A stretch of DNA of 64,000 nucleotides from Bacillus sp. RAR_GA_16 (GCF_020165985.1 NZ_JAIUKZ010000007.1:310001-374000), one strand, 5' to 3'; positions 25,238 through 34,499 are shown, counted from the stretch's first letter. A program made the numbers and translations. The notes: generated by a model from the sequence alone, not told the origin.

Positions 25238-27019
25238 ATGGAACAACAACTAAAAAATAAGCTAGCGATCCTTCCTGATCAACCTGGTTGTTATTTAATG
25301 AAAGATCGCCAAGGAACAATTATATATGTTGGAAAAGCGAAAGTGTTAAAAAATAGAGTGCGTTCATATTTTAGTGGATCACACGACGGAAAAACTCAGC
25401 GCCTCGTAAGCGAAATTAGGGATTTTGAATATATTGTCACTTCAAGTGACCTTGAAGCACTTATCCTAGAGCTAAACTTAATAAAAAAGCATGATCCAAA
25501 ATATAATGTCATGCTAAAAGATGATAAAAGCTACCCATATATTAAAATAACCGCAGAAGAACAACCGCGATTAATCACGACACGCAAAATAAAAAAAGAC
25601 AAAGGAAAGTATTTTGGTCCATATCCAAATGCCTATGCGGCTAGTGCTACGAAAAAGCTATTAGACCGTCTCTATCCGTTACGAAAATGTCGAAAGATGC
25701 CTGATCGAGTTTGTCTCTACTATCATATTGGGCAATGTCTTGCCCCTTGCGTAAATGATATAACGAAAGAACAAAATAAAGAAATGATTGATGGAATAAC
25801 CAGATTTCTAAATGGTGGCCATCAAGAAGTAAAAGAAGATATTGAACGAAAAATGATGCTAGCAGCTGAAAATATGGATTTTGAGCGTGCAAAGGAATTC
25901 CGAGATTTAATGTTTCATATCGATAAAGTAATGGAAGTTCAGAAAATCCAGTCTAATGATGGGATTGACCGAGATATATTCGGCTACAGTTTCGATAAAG
26001 GCTGGATGTGTGTTCAAGTTTTCTTCGTAAGACAGGGTAAGTTAATTGAAAGAGATGTATCGCTTTTTCCTTTCTATAATGACGCTGAAGAAGATTTTTT
26101 AACCTACATCGGTCAGTTCTACCTTCAGCAAAATCATCCTAAACCGAAAGAGGTTTTGCTTCCTCAGCAGGTGAATGCGCAAATGGTCGAAGAACTACTT
26201 CAAATTCCTGTGCTTCAGCCGAAACGAGGCAAGAAGAAAGAACTCGTTGAGCTGACGATGAAAAATGCAAGCATTGCACTTAATGAAAAATTCTCATTAA
26301 TTGAACGCGATGAGAAGAGGACCATTGATGCTGTAGAAAACTTAGGTGATCAGTTAGGCATTGATGCACCACTGCGAATTGAAGCTTTCGATAACTCAAA
26401 TATACAGGGAACAAATCCTGTCTCGGCAATGGTCGTTTTTCTTGATGGTAAACCAAAGAAAAATGAATATCGAAAATATAAAATAAAAACGGTCGATGGT
26501 CCAAATGATGTTGGTTCAATGAAAGAAGTAGTGAGAAGAAGATATTCAAGAATGTTAAAGGAAAGCGGTCCACTTCCTGATTTAATCATTATTGACGGAG
26601 GGATCGCCCAGATTCAGGCAGCGAAGGACGTTCTTGAAAATGAACTTGATCTCGATATTCCTGTTTGTTCTCTTACGAAAGATGAGAAACATAAGACGTC
26701 TCATCTTCTTATAGGTGATCCACCACAAGGTGTATTCTTACCAAGAAATAGCCAGGAATTTTATCTTTTACAGCGGATTCAGGATGAAGTACACAGATTC
26801 GCGATTACGTTTCATCGTCAACTAAGGGGGAAATCAATGCTTAAATCTAGCCTTGATGATATCCCGGGCATAGGTGAAAAAAGAAAAAAGAAACTTCTAA
26901 ATCATTTTGGCTCCATTAAAAAGATGAAAGAAGCGAGTGTGGAGGACCTTCACGACGCGGGGTTACCAATGAATGTCGCGCAGGAAGTCGTAGCCCGATT
27001 TGAAAATCAATCAAATTAA
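25238..27019 (+). CDS. uvrC: UvrABC system protein C
   Basis: The 593-residue excision nuclease makes both cuts around DNA lesions after UvrA/UvrB loading. The N-terminal GIY-YIG domain ([20 protein letters not shown], about 15-34) makes the 3' cut. A Cys cluster (RKCRKM...[13 protein letters not shown]) follows. The UvrB-binding UVR motif is at about 200-235 ([10 protein letters not shown]). The RNase H-like domain ([19 protein letters not shown]) makes the 5' cut, and a helix-hairpin-helix closes the protein ([14 protein letters not shown]). Length is normal. In B. subtilis it follows trxA directly; here the island intervenes. Confidence 0.96.
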   Translation: MEQQLKNKLAILPDQPGCYLMKDRQGTIIYVGKAKVLKNRVRSYFSGSHDGKTQRLVSEIRDFEYIVTSSDLEALILELNLIKKHDPKYNVMLKDDKSYPYIKITAEEQPRLITTRKIKKDKGKYFGPYPNAYAASATKKLLDRLYPLRKCRKMPDRVCLYYHIGQCLAPCVNDITKEQNKEMIDGITRFLNGGHQEVKEDIERKMMLAAENMDFERAKEFRDLMFHIDKVMEVQKIQSNDGIDRDIFGYSFDKGWMCVQVFFVRQGKLIERDVSLFPFYNDAEEDFLTYIGQFYLQQNHPKPKEVLLPQQVNAQMVEELLQIPVLQPKRGKKKELVELTMKNASIALNEKFSLIERDEKRTIDAVENLGDQLGIDAPLRIEAFDNSNIQGTNPVSAMVVFLDGKPKKNEYRKYKIKTVDGPNDVGSMKEVVRRRYSRMLKESGPLPDLIIIDGGIAQIQAAKDVLENELDLDIPVCSLTKDEKHKTSHLLIGDPPQGVFLPRNSQEFYLLQRIQDEVHRFAITFHRQLRGKSMLKSSLDDIPGIGEKRKKKLLNHFGSIKKMKEASVEDLHDAGLPMNVAQEVVARFENQSN

Positions 27020-27099
27020 TTTGTGAGAACATCTTGCGGCATTTACTTAAGTTCGTTATAATGAGTGAAATTTAATAGTTCCACACTTCGAAAGTTGAA

Positions 27100-27285
27100 G
27101 TGATGGTAGAGGCGCAAAAACCATTAGTAAGCTTGCGGGAGAGTGTTAAGACTCATCGATCGTAGTTGAAAGGGGAATTTGCCGAAGTGGAAAGACGCTT
27201 ATCCGTCTGAAGCTGGATCTGTATTGAAGAAGTGCAGAACTGTCATCCAGTACCTCCCCAGGAATTGGATGGAGAACTATCTCAC
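27100..27285 (+). promoter_or_regulatory. Lysine riboswitch aptamer (L box)
   Basis: The conserved L-box segments occur in order: GGTAGAGGCGC, AGTAAG, GAAAGGGGAATT, GCCGAAGTGG and the closing strand ACTATCTCAC. P1 forms between 27100-27108 and 27277-27285. The aptamer precedes lysC, its usual target. Lysine binding should stabilise P1 and free the terminator that follows. Confidence 0.93.
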
Positions 27286-27313
27286 AAAGGGACGTTTTCT
27301 TGGATTTGTTATG

Positions 27314-27350
27314 AAAACAACAGTGAGGTCTTTCTCATTGTTGTTTTTTT
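27314..27350 (+). terminator. Riboswitch-controlled terminator of lysC
   Basis: AACAACAGTGAG and CTCATTGTTGTT form a 12-bp stem with a 6-nt loop and a T7 tail. GTGAG in its left arm (27323-27327) is complementary to CTCAC in P1 of the L box (27281-27285), which explains the switch: without lysine the P1 strand can pair with the terminator arm and transcription continues. Confidence 0.92.
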
Positions 27351-27511
27351 ATACTTTAATATCGATATTACTTGATTAAAGTATAGAAAGCATCGTTTTT
27401 TTTTACGTGGCGATGTTTGGTCCATTTTGACTCTTAAATTCGTGAGTATAAGTAAGGTGCGATTAAAACGCATAAGGATAACCAAGCTGTATGGAAGAAA
27501 GGATGGAGAGA

Positions 27512-28747
27512 GTGGGACTACGTGTATTGAAATTCGGAGGTACGTCTGTTGGAGATGTAGAAAAAATTAAAAATGTTTCCAAAAGACTAATGGAGGCAGT
27601 AAATAATGGAGACGAGGTTGTGGCAGTTGTATCCGCAATGGGGAAAACAACGGACGAACTTGTAGGGTTATCTAAAGGAATTACCGCTAAACCATCTGCA
27701 AGAGAGCTTGATATGCTTCTTACAACTGGAGAACAGGTGACGACTGCTTTATTATCAATGGCCCTAAATGAAGAGGGGTACGATGCTATATCATTAACAG
27801 GGTGGCAAGCCGGGATTAAGACAGAGGCGCTTCATGGCAACGCAAGAATCCTTGATATAGATCCGTCGCGTATGAACCAACACCTTGCTGAAGGGAAAAT
27901 TGTGATTGTTGCAGGATTTCAAGGGCTAACGGATACATCTGACATTGCTACGCTCGGACGCGGTGGCTCTGATACAACAGCTGTTGCCATCGCAGCAGCT
28001 CTTAAAGCGGATCGCTGTGAAATCTATACAGATGTAGATGGCGTTTATACGACTGACCCTCGCTATGTGAAAGGGGCAAGAAAGCTTTCAACAATTTCTT
28101 ATGACGAAATGCTTGAACTAGCCAATCTTGGCGCTGGTGTCTTGCATCCGAGAGCAGTTGAGTTTGCAAAAAACTACAATATCCTGCTTGAGGTACGCTC
28201 AAGCTTTACAAATGAACCCGGAACACTAATTGAGGAGGTCGTATCAATGGAACAAAATTTAGTCGTTAGAGGTCTTGCTTTTGAAAGTAATGTTACAAAA
28301 ATAACGATTTCAGGCTTACCAAATGAACTCACAACTCTTCCATCTCTTTTCTCATCACTTGCGGCAAACGGCATTAATGTTGATGTTATTATTCAAAGTA
28401 CTGGGGAAAAGAATACGACAAGTATTTCATTTTCAATTGAAACAGCATCACTTGAATTAACGCTAGATGTACTTCATCGTATTAAGGTAAAACTTCCATA
28501 TGAACATATCTATCATGAATCAGAGTTAGCTAAAGTTTCAATTGTGGGGTCCGGTATGATTTCCAATCCAGGTGTCGCCGCCCAAATGTTTGAAGTTCTC
28601 GCTGAACATGGTATTGAAATGAAGATGGTTAGTACATCGGAAATTAAAGTCTCTACAATCGTACCGGAAGAGAAAATGATCTATGCGATTGAGTCGCTAC
28701 ATGACAAATTTCAACTTGATGAAAGAACACCAGTTAATCAAATGTAA
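27512..28747 (+). CDS. lysC: Lysine-sensitive aspartokinase (aspartokinase II type), alpha subunit
   Basis: The 411-residue enzyme phosphorylates aspartate, the first step to lysine and diaminopimelate. The N-terminal kinase domain opens with VLKFGGTSVG and contains VSAMGKTTDEL and the LGRGGSDTTAVA loop. Two C-terminal ACT domains follow (about 260-400; VSIVGSGMISNPGVAA). I choose the GTG at 27512, giving the N-terminus MGLRVLKFGG with AGGATGGAG just upstream; in-frame ATGs at 27491 and 27503 are alternatives. A lysine riboswitch and terminator control it, and a nested start makes a second product. Confidence 0.93.
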   Translation: MGLRVLKFGGTSVGDVEKIKNVSKRLMEAVNNGDEVVAVVSAMGKTTDELVGLSKGITAKPSARELDMLLTTGEQVTTALLSMALNEEGYDAISLTGWQAGIKTEALHGNARILDIDPSRMNQHLAEGKIVIVAGFQGLTDTSDIATLGRGGSDTTAVAIAAALKADRCEIYTDVDGVYTTDPRYVKGARKLSTISYDEMLELANLGAGVLHPRAVEFAKNYNILLEVRSSFTNEPGTLIEEVVSMEQNLVVRGLAFESNVTKITISGLPNELTTLPSLFSSLAANGINVDVIIQSTGEKNTTSISFSIETASLELTLDVLHRIKVKLPYEHIYHESELAKVSIVGSGMISNPGVAAQMFEVLAEHGIEMKMVSTSEIKVSTIVPEEKMIYAIESLHDKFQLDERTPVNQM

Positions 28748-28749
28748 TT
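28247..28749 (+). CDS. Aspartokinase beta subunit from an in-frame internal start in lysC
   Basis: Inside lysC, ATG 28247 is preceded by a strong GAGGAGG (28232-28238, 8-nt spacing) and opens the same frame as lysC, ending at the same stop codon (28745-28747; the end given here is within two bases of it). The 166-residue product starts MEQNLVVRGLAFES and consists of the two ACT domains. In B. subtilis aspartokinase II the beta subunit is made this way and joins alpha in an alpha2-beta2 enzyme. The conserved site supports the same arrangement here. Confidence 0.8.
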
Positions 28750-28751
28750 GA

Positions 28752-28779
28752 AAAGGAGACCACCGCTGTGGTCTCCTTT
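28752..28779. terminator. Bidirectional terminator between lysC and yslB
   Basis: AAAGGAGACCAC and GTGGTCTCCTTT form a 12-bp stem with loop CGCT between the convergent genes. Confidence 0.9.
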
Positions 28780-29226
28780 CTATTTATTAATTTGATCTTT
28801 CGGATCCCATTTGACTGTAAATTGAATGTCATTCTTCTTATCAGTTTCATAGGCTTCAGCAATACAGTGAAGCATATTTTGATATTGTTCAGCAAGAAAG
28901 CCTGCTTCTAGCTGATAGCAGCCAATACGGTTCGTTTTCTTTCGTTCTGTAATCAGGTCTGACTGGAGATCAAACGTCGCTTCGTTCTTTTTTTCTTGAG
29001 TAAGTGATAACTTTCCCCAGCCTGCACGTTGAAAAAATTCTTCGATTTCTTCTCGAGAGGAAAGTGGAAACTGTCTGGCCATTTCTTTTCCTGTCCAATA
29101 TAAAACAGCGGGTTGCTCACTCCCAAGAAGTTCTGGAATAAGAATTTCTCTGTAGAATTCATACCCAAAAGCAGTTGTTTCTAGTTCATGACTATAATCA
29201 ATCGAGTTAGTGCGCTTCTTAAACAT
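28780..29226 (-). CDS. YslB-like protein (DUF2507 family)
   Basis: The 148-residue soluble protein matches YslB of B. subtilis in position (between lysC and sdhC), length and core motifs (AVLYWTGKEMARQFP, and GCYQLEAGFLAEQYQ near the C-terminus). The fold resembles small 4-vinyl-reductase/heme-NO-binding-like domains. Its function is unknown. The minus-strand start has GGGAGG upstream. Confidence 0.8.
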   Translation of the reverse strand: MFKKRTNSIDYSHELETTAFGYEFYREILIPELLGSEQPAVLYWTGKEMARQFPLSSREEIEEFFQRAGWGKLSLTQEKKNEATFDLQSDLITERKKTNRIGCYQLEAGFLAEQYQNMLHCIAEAYETDKKNDIQFTVKWDPKDQINK

Positions 29227-29383
29227 AAATTCCTCCCAGCTTTTCTACTAAATAATTATAACGTTTTAACGTAAAATCCTCCATAGCACAATCGATAGAA
29301 TTTACAACAAAGGAAGCGTATTCAATCATTAGAAATGCAAGTCTTGCAAACCAATTTTGAAAAGTCTAAATGTACGCGTTTTC

Positions 29384-29412
29384 TTGACGGTCCTAAATGA
29401 TGGGAGTACAAT
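29384..29412 (+). promoter_or_regulatory. sdhCAB promoter
   Basis: TTGACG and TACAAT are separated by exactly 17 nt, about 120 bp before sdhC. The rest of the 306-bp gap (29227-29532) shows no gene or strong hairpin to me. Confidence 0.75.
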
Positions 29413-29532
29413 GGGTATGTCACAATATAATCGACAGAAAGCGATGATTTCTGTGCATGCAAAGACTTCTTTAGTAGAAAAAATGCACTGGCAGATGGTA
29501 GCTTAACAACTTAAAAGGGGGACACACAAAAC

Positions 29533-30141
29533 ATGGCCGCAAGTCGAGACTTTGTAAGCCGAAAATTGCATTCGCTTCTAGGAGTAATTCCACTCGGACT
29601 CTATGTTACTCAGCATTTAACAGTTAACTATTTTGCAACAAGAGGGCCCGAAGCATTTAATGACGCAGCGCACTTTATGGAAAGCCTTCCATACAGGTAT
29701 CTGCTTGAAATTTTCGTCATTTTCTTACCGCTCTTATTTCATGCGATTTATGGTGTTTATATCGCATTTCAATCCAAAAATAACGTAAGCCGCTACGGCT
29801 ATCTACGTAACTGGATGTTTTACTTGCAGCGGATCTCAGGCATTATTGTATTAATTTTTGTATCATGGCACGTTTGGCAAACGAGATTGCAGGCCGCAAT
29901 GGGAGCAGAAGTAAACTTCCAAATGATGGCTGATATTCTATCAAATCCTGGAATGATGATCTTTTATATTGTCGGTGTACTTGGTACTGTTTTCCACTTT
30001 GCAAATGGCTTATGGTCGTTCTTTGTAAGCTGGGGCTTTACAGTAACACCTAAATCACAGCGTGCGATGACTTATGTCACAATGATTATTTTTGTTGCAC
30101 TTTCAGTTGTAGGAATGCGTGCATTATTTGCATTTGTTTAA
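29533..30141 (+). CDS. sdhC: Succinate dehydrogenase cytochrome b558 subunit
   Basis: The 202-residue membrane anchor of respiratory complex II has five hydrophobic segments and the His residues expected to bind two haems (TQHLTVNYF, LFHAIYGVY, SWHVWQTR, FHFANGLW). The N-terminus SRDFVSRKLHSLLG is typical of the Bacillus type. AAAGGGG precedes the ATG. sdhA follows after 75 bp. Confidence 0.95.
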   Translation: MAASRDFVSRKLHSLLGVIPLGLYVTQHLTVNYFATRGPEAFNDAAHFMESLPYRYLLEIFVIFLPLLFHAIYGVYIAFQSKNNVSRYGYLRNWMFYLQRISGIIVLIFVSWHVWQTRLQAAMGAEVNFQMMADILSNPGMMIFYIVGVLGTVFHFANGLWSFFVSWGFTVTPKSQRAMTYVTMIIFVALSVVGMRALFAFV

Positions 30142-30216
30142 GAAAGTGATCTGTCTTCACCACGTCTGATACATATTCTTTCAGACAGAGCCAGCAATTA
30201 AGGGGGAACCGTTCTT

Positions 30217-31981
30217 ATGAGTAAAGGTAAATTAGTGATAGTTGGAGGCGGCCTAGCAGGATTGATGGCTACCATCAAAGCTGCTGAAGCTGGAATGCAT
30301 GTGGATCTACTTTCCATCGTTCCAGTGAAACGATCCCACTCTGTGTGTGCGCAGGGAGGAATTAATGGGGCTGTAAATACAAAAGGGGAAGGTGACTCTC
30401 CCTGGGAACATTTTGATGATACAGTGTATGGAGGAGACTTCCTTGCAAATCAACCTCCTGTAAAAGCAATGTGTGATGCAGCTCCTGGAATTATTCATTT
30501 AATGGATCGCATGGGAGTAATGTTTAATCGTACTCCTGAAGGTCTACTTGATTTTAGACGCTTTGGTGGTACACAGCACCACCGTACTGCATTTGCAGGT
30601 GCAACAACTGGTCAGCAACTTCTTTATGCGCTTGATGAGCAAGTTCGTCGCCATGAAGTAGCAGGCCTTGTAACGAAGTATGAAGGCTGGGAATTCTTAT
30701 CAGCTATTCTTGATGATGAAGGTGTATGTCGAGGCGTAGTTGGTGAAAATTTAACCACTTCTGAAATTCGTAGTTTTGAAGCTGATGCGGTTATTATGGC
30801 AACAGGAGGACCTGGTATTATCTTTGGAAAGAGTACAAACTCTGTCATTAATACGGGAATCTGCTGCAGGTGCTCTCTATCAGCAAGGAGCGATTTATTC
30901 AAATGGAGAATTTATTCAAATTCACCCTACGGCTATTCCTGGAGACGATAAACTTCGCCTCATGAGTGAATCGGCCCGTGGTGAAGGTGGACGCGTATGG
31001 ACTTATAAAGACGGTAAGCCATGGTACTTCCTTGAGGAGAAATATCCTGCATACGGAAATCTTGTACCGCGCGATATTGCGACTAGAGAAATTTTTGATG
31101 TGTGTGTTAGTCAGAAGCTTGGAATCAATGGAGAAAACATGGTATACCTAGATCTTTCTCACAAAGATTCAAAAGAGCTTGATATAAAACTTGGTGGTAT
31201 TATCGAAATTTATGAAAAGTTCATGGGTGATGATCCACGCAAGGTACCTATGAAAATTTTCCCTGCTGTTCATTATTCAATGGGTGGCCTTTGGGTTGAT
31301 TTCAATCAGCAGACAAATATTCCAGGCTTGTTTGCAGCTGGTGAGTGTGATTATTCTCAACATGGTGGTAACCGTCTAGGAGCAAACTCTCTTTTATCAT
31401 CTATTTATGGTGGCATGGTTGCAGGGCCAAACGCTGTTGACTATATTAATGGTTTAGAATCTACTGTAGAAGACCTCTCTTCATCTCTATTTGAGAAGCA
31501 TCAGCAGGAAGAGCAGGCAAAACAAGATGCCATTATGAAGATGAATGGAACAGAAAATGCTTATCAAATTCATAAAGAGCTTGGCGAATGGATGACGGCT
31601 AACGTTACAGTTGTAAGAAACAACGACAAGCTTAAGGAAACAGATGAGAAAATCCAAGAGTTGATGGAGCGTTACGAGAACATTAACATTAATGATACTT
31701 CCAAGTGGAGTAATCAGGGGGCTTCATTTACTCGCCAATTATCTAACATGTTGCAGTTGGCAAGGGTCATTACAATTGGGGCCTTAAATCGTAATGAAAG
31801 TCGCGGTGCGCATTATAAACCTGAATTCCCTGAGCGTAATGATGAAGAATTCCTCAAAACTACGATGGCAAAATACGATGCAGTTAACAACAAACCAGAG
31901 TTCTACTATGAAGAAGTTGATACATCATTAATTAAACCTCGTAAACGTGATTATTCTAAGAAGAAAGCGGGGAATAAATGA
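30217..31981 (+). pseudogene. sdhA: Succinate dehydrogenase flavoprotein subunit, frameshifted as read
   Basis: The first frame runs from ATG 30217 with the FAD dinucleotide motif VIVGGGLAGLMATIKAAE and HSVCAQGGI (covalent FAD His region), and breaks after SVINTG at about 30858. The second frame resumes with SAAGALYQQGA and runs to 31981, carrying HPTAIPGDDKL, SESARGEGGR and the C-terminal NESRGAHYKPEFPERND. One extra A (30858-30859, GGGAATCTGCTGC) accounts for the break; removing it gives 587 residues, the normal length. The enzyme oxidises succinate to fumarate. The sequence is otherwise well conserved, so an error in the sequence is more likely than a dead gene. Confidence 0.9.
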
Positions 31982-32739
31982 TGAGTGAAAAGAAAACCGT
32001 TACTCTTAAAATAAAGAGGCAGGATGGACCTGAGTCAGCACCATATGAAGAAACATTTACGATTCCATATCGTCAGAACATGAACGTCATTTCTGCGCTC
32101 ATGGAAATTCGTCGTAATCCTGTTAATGCGAAAGGTGAAAAAACGACGCCGGTTATTTGGGAAATGGGTTGTCTTGAAGAAGTATGTGGAGCTTGTTCAA
32201 TGGTGATTAATGGGAAACCTCGCCAATCTTGTACAGCTCTGCTGGACCAACTTGAACAGCCAATTAGTTTGGCTCCAATGACAACATTCCCTGTCGTGCG
32301 AGATTTGGCAGTTGATCGAAGCAGAATGTTTGATGCGCTTAAGAAGGTTAAGGCGTGGATTCCGATTGATGGAACCTATGATCTTGGGCCTGGACCAAGA
32401 ATGCCGGAGAATAAGCGTCAGTGGGCTTACGAGTTATCAAAATGTATGACTTGCGGTGTCTGTCTTGAAGCGTGTCCTAATGTAAATAGCCGTTCTGAGT
32501 TCATCGGACCAGCAGCTGTTTCTCAAGTTCGCTTATTTAATGCACATCCTACAGGTGCGATGAATAAAGAAGAGCGTCTTGAAGGATTAATGGGAGATGG
32601 AGGACTTGCAAATTGCGGTAACTCACAAAACTGTGTCCAGTCTTGTCCGAAGGGAATTCCGTTAACGACATCAATCGCTGCAATGAATCGTGCGACGTCA
32701 CTTCAAACATTTAAAAACTTCTTTGGAAGTGATCACTAG
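31978..32739 (+). CDS. sdhB: Succinate dehydrogenase iron-sulfur subunit
   Basis: The 253-residue subunit passes electrons from SdhA to the membrane quinone. The N-terminal ferredoxin domain has the [2Fe-2S] ligands in CLEEVCGACSM and later QSC. The C-terminal domain has CMTCGVCLEACP and CGNSQNCVQSCPKGIPL for the [4Fe-4S] and [3Fe-4S] clusters. The start overlaps the sdhA stop (ATG 31978, or ATG 31981), so the two are translationally coupled. Confidence 0.96.
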   Translation: MMSEKKTVTLKIKRQDGPESAPYEETFTIPYRQNMNVISALMEIRRNPVNAKGEKTTPVIWEMGCLEEVCGACSMVINGKPRQSCTALLDQLEQPISLAPMTTFPVVRDLAVDRSRMFDALKKVKAWIPIDGTYDLGPGPRMPENKRQWAYELSKCMTCGVCLEACPNVNSRSEFIGPAAVSQVRLFNAHPTGAMNKEERLEGLMGDGGLANCGNSQNCVQSCPKGIPLTTSIAAMNRATSLQTFKNFFGSDH

Positions 32740-32740
32740 A

Positions 32741-32768
32741 AAGATCCCCTCTGGGGGTCTTTTTTTAT
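32741..32768 (+). terminator. Intrinsic terminator of sdhCAB
   Basis: AAGATCCCC and GGGGGTCTT form a stem with loop TCT, followed by a T7 run. Confidence 0.9.
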
Positions 32769-32784
32769 GGCTATGTGCTGATCC

Positions 32785-32858
32785 TGTTGATTTCTCGATT
32801 TTTGGCTCATTCGAGTGAAACCTTGGTTTCATAGGGAGTAAATGAGCCAAAATCAACA
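32785..32858. repeat. Nested inverted repeat between sdhB and gerE
   Basis: TTTGGCTCATT (32801-32811) pairs with AATGAGCCAAA (32841-32851) over 11 bp. Outside it, TGTTGAT (32785-32791) pairs with ATCAACA (32852-32858). Inside it, TGAAACC pairs with GGTTTCA. Together they make a long cruciform-capable element of about 74 bp. No T-run follows. The rest of this 343-bp gap holds only the sdhB terminator and the gerE promoter. Confidence 0.6.
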
Positions 32859-33001
32859 CCATCATAAACATAGCCTTTTAAATAGATATAGATGTTTAGA
32901 AAGAAGCTTTTCGATATTTCTCAGGAAATGATGAACAAGAACGAAGCATGTCAGATTAAATTACCACAATTGTTTTGGATAAAACTGTGAATGGATGTAA
33001 C

Positions 33002-33028
33002 ACGTATGACAGATTTTCATATATTGTA
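33002..33028 (+). promoter_or_regulatory. Possible sigma-K-type promoter of gerE
   Basis: CATATATTG at 33018 resembles the sigma-K -10 (CATAnnnTA, one mismatch), with AC about 15 nt upstream. gerE is a late mother-cell gene in B. subtilis. This is sequence similarity only. Confidence 0.35.
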
Positions 33029-33082
33029 TGGACTATATGATTTCAGTTGAAGTAGCTTTGTTGCCCTATCGAGGAGGGTGGA

Positions 33083-33310
33083 ATGTTGAAAGGGAACCAC
33101 TACCGACCAAAGCCACTATTAACCAAAAGAGAAAGAGAAGTTTTCGAACTGCTTGTTCAAGACAAAACAACAAGAGAAATCGCAGAAGAACTGTTTATTA
33201 GTGAAAAAACAGTTCGGAACCACATTTCGAACACGATGCAAAAGCTTGGAGTAAAGGGGCGTTCTCAGGCTGTTGTTGAATTGCTTCGACTGGGAGAGTT
33301 AGAAATATAG
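33083..33310 (+). CDS. gerE: Spore germination/coat regulator GerE
   Basis: The 75-residue DNA-binding protein is a bare LuxR/FixJ-type helix-turn-helix. PLLTKREREVFELLVQDKTT and EKTVRNHISNTMQKLGVKGR (about 11-60) are almost identical to the B. subtilis protein. GerE controls late coat genes in the mother cell. GAGGAGGG lies 7 nt before the ATG. It sits downstream of sdhB as in B. subtilis; the small ysmA gene usually between them is absent. Confidence 0.96.
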   Translation: MLKGNHYRPKPLLTKREREVFELLVQDKTTREIAEELFISEKTVRNHISNTMQKLGVKGRSQAVVELLRLGELEI

Positions 33311-33313
33311 CTG

Positions 33314-33341
33314 AACCGGCTTAATAAAGCCGGTTTTTCTT
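33314..33341 (+). terminator. Intrinsic terminator of gerE
   Basis: AACCGGCTT and AAGCCGGTT form a 9-bp stem, followed by TTTCTTTT. Confidence 0.88.
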
Positions 33342-33453
33342 TTGTTTATTAGAGGACTCCTAATATTATTTCCAAAATGTAAAGAATTGGGGTGAAAAAA
33401 AGTTCTAAAACGGTTAATATGGAGAGAAGATAACCGATTGGAACGTTTTCTCA

Positions 33454-33517
33454 TTGACGTACTACTTGTTATTTACTATCATTAGTACGTTCATAATCAC
33501 AAATGAAACCGGTTTAA
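33454..33517 (+). promoter_or_regulatory. glcT promoter with flanking inverted repeat and cre-like site
   Basis: TTGACG (33454-33459) and TATCAT (33477-33482) are 17 nt apart. An 8-bp inverted repeat, ACGTACTA (33457-33464) and TAGTACGT (33483-33490), brackets the spacer and -10 and could be an operator or a leader hairpin. Downstream, TGAAACCGGTTTAA (33504-33517) matches the cre consensus with one mismatch. Confidence 0.5.
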
Positions 33518-33533
33518 TGAGGGGAACTTGAAC

Positions 33534-34373
33534 ATGAATGGTGGATTTGAAATAAAGAAAATTCTAAATAATAATGTCGTAATAGCCATTTCTGACCAAA
33601 ATACTGAGGTAGTCCTCACGGGAAAAGGGATCGGATTTAATCAGAAACAGGGAGAAAGGCTAGATGAATCCAGGGTTGATAAATATTTTGTTCTTATCGA
33701 TAAGTATGAACAAGAACAATATAAATTACTGGTGCCAAATGTTTCGGAATCGTTTATTGGAATAATGAATGATACGATATCCTTAATTGAAGATAAGTTA
33801 GATTCTGAACTTGATGAGCACATTCATGTATCCTTGACTGATCATCTTTCCTTTGCAATTAAACGACTTCAACAGGGACTAGATGTAAAAAATCCATTTT
33901 TAGTCGAAACGCAAACAATGTATCCTAAAGAGTACACGGTTGCTGAAGAGGTGATTCAGCTCATTAATCATAAGCTTGGAATTGCTCTTCCCGATGGTGA
34001 AATTGGTTTTGTAGCCCTGCATATTCATAGTGCGATTACAAACCGCAGTGTTGGTGAGTTGAATAAGTACTCCGCTCTAATAAGTCAACTGGTTCATGTT
34101 ATTGAAGACTCACTCCAGATTCACATTGATCGAACTGGGATTGACTATTTACGACTTGTGCGTCATTTAAGACATGCGATTGAACGTAGTGAATTAGATC
34201 AGCTCGTTGAAGCACATGAACGTCTAGAAAAAGTGTTGAAAGAAGAATATCCTGTATGCTATAATCTTTCATGGAAGTTGATTAAAATAATGCAAAAGGA
34301 ACTTCGTACAAATTTTCCTGATGCAGAAGCAGTCTACTTAACAATGCACTTGCAAAGGCTTTCTCCTAAATAA
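33534..34373 (+). CDS. glcT: Transcription antiterminator GlcT (BglG family)
   Basis: The 279-residue regulator has an N-terminal RNA-binding CAT domain (about 1-60, FEIKKILNNNVVIAI) and two PTS regulation domains (about 65-170 and 170-279) with His residues that PtsG/HPr phosphorylate (LTDHLSFAIKRL, LHIHSA, LRHLRHAIER, TMHLQRL). In the presence of glucose it binds the RAT element ahead of ptsG and prevents termination. I choose ATG 33534 because it is 9 nt from GAGGGG; the TTG two codons upstream is too close. It directly precedes the ptsG leader that it should control. Confidence 0.94.
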   Translation: MNGGFEIKKILNNNVVIAISDQNTEVVLTGKGIGFNQKQGERLDESRVDKYFVLIDKYEQEQYKLLVPNVSESFIGIMNDTISLIEDKLDSELDEHIHVSLTDHLSFAIKRLQQGLDVKNPFLVETQTMYPKEYTVAEEVIQLINHKLGIALPDGEIGFVALHIHSAITNRSVGELNKYSALISQLVHVIEDSLQIHIDRTGIDYLRLVRHLRHAIERSELDQLVEAHERLEKVLKEEYPVCYNLSWKLIKIMQKELRTNFPDAEAVYLTMHLQRLSPK

Positions 34374-34389
34374 ATTTTATACTTAACGG

Positions 34390-34421
34390 TAACGTGTTAC
34401 TGATACGATCAGGCATGAGTG
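34390..34421 (+). promoter_or_regulatory. RAT (ribonucleic antiterminator) target of GlcT
   Basis: The stretch starting at TAACGTGTTACTGATACGAT and ending CAGGCATGAGT closely matches the B. subtilis ptsG RAT. Its 3' part overlaps the left arm of the terminator that follows, so GlcT binding and the terminator are mutually exclusive. Confidence 0.88.
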
Positions 34422-34499
34422 AAACCGGAATGACAAAAACTGATTGGGGTATAGTATATCCTGATTGTGTTGTCATACCGTCACTCATGCCTTTTTTAT
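34411..34499 (+). terminator. GlcT-controlled terminator in the ptsG leader
   Basis: AGGCATGAGTGA (34411-34422) pairs with TCACTCATGCCT (34481-34492). A second stem inside it (CGGAATGACA with TGTCATACCG) makes a long hairpin that ends in a T-run. Confidence 0.9.

Noticed and set aside
27179-27379. 66-codon ORF upstream of lysC
   Set aside because: It overlaps the lysine riboswitch and its terminator; the codons follow the RNA structure and not a protein.
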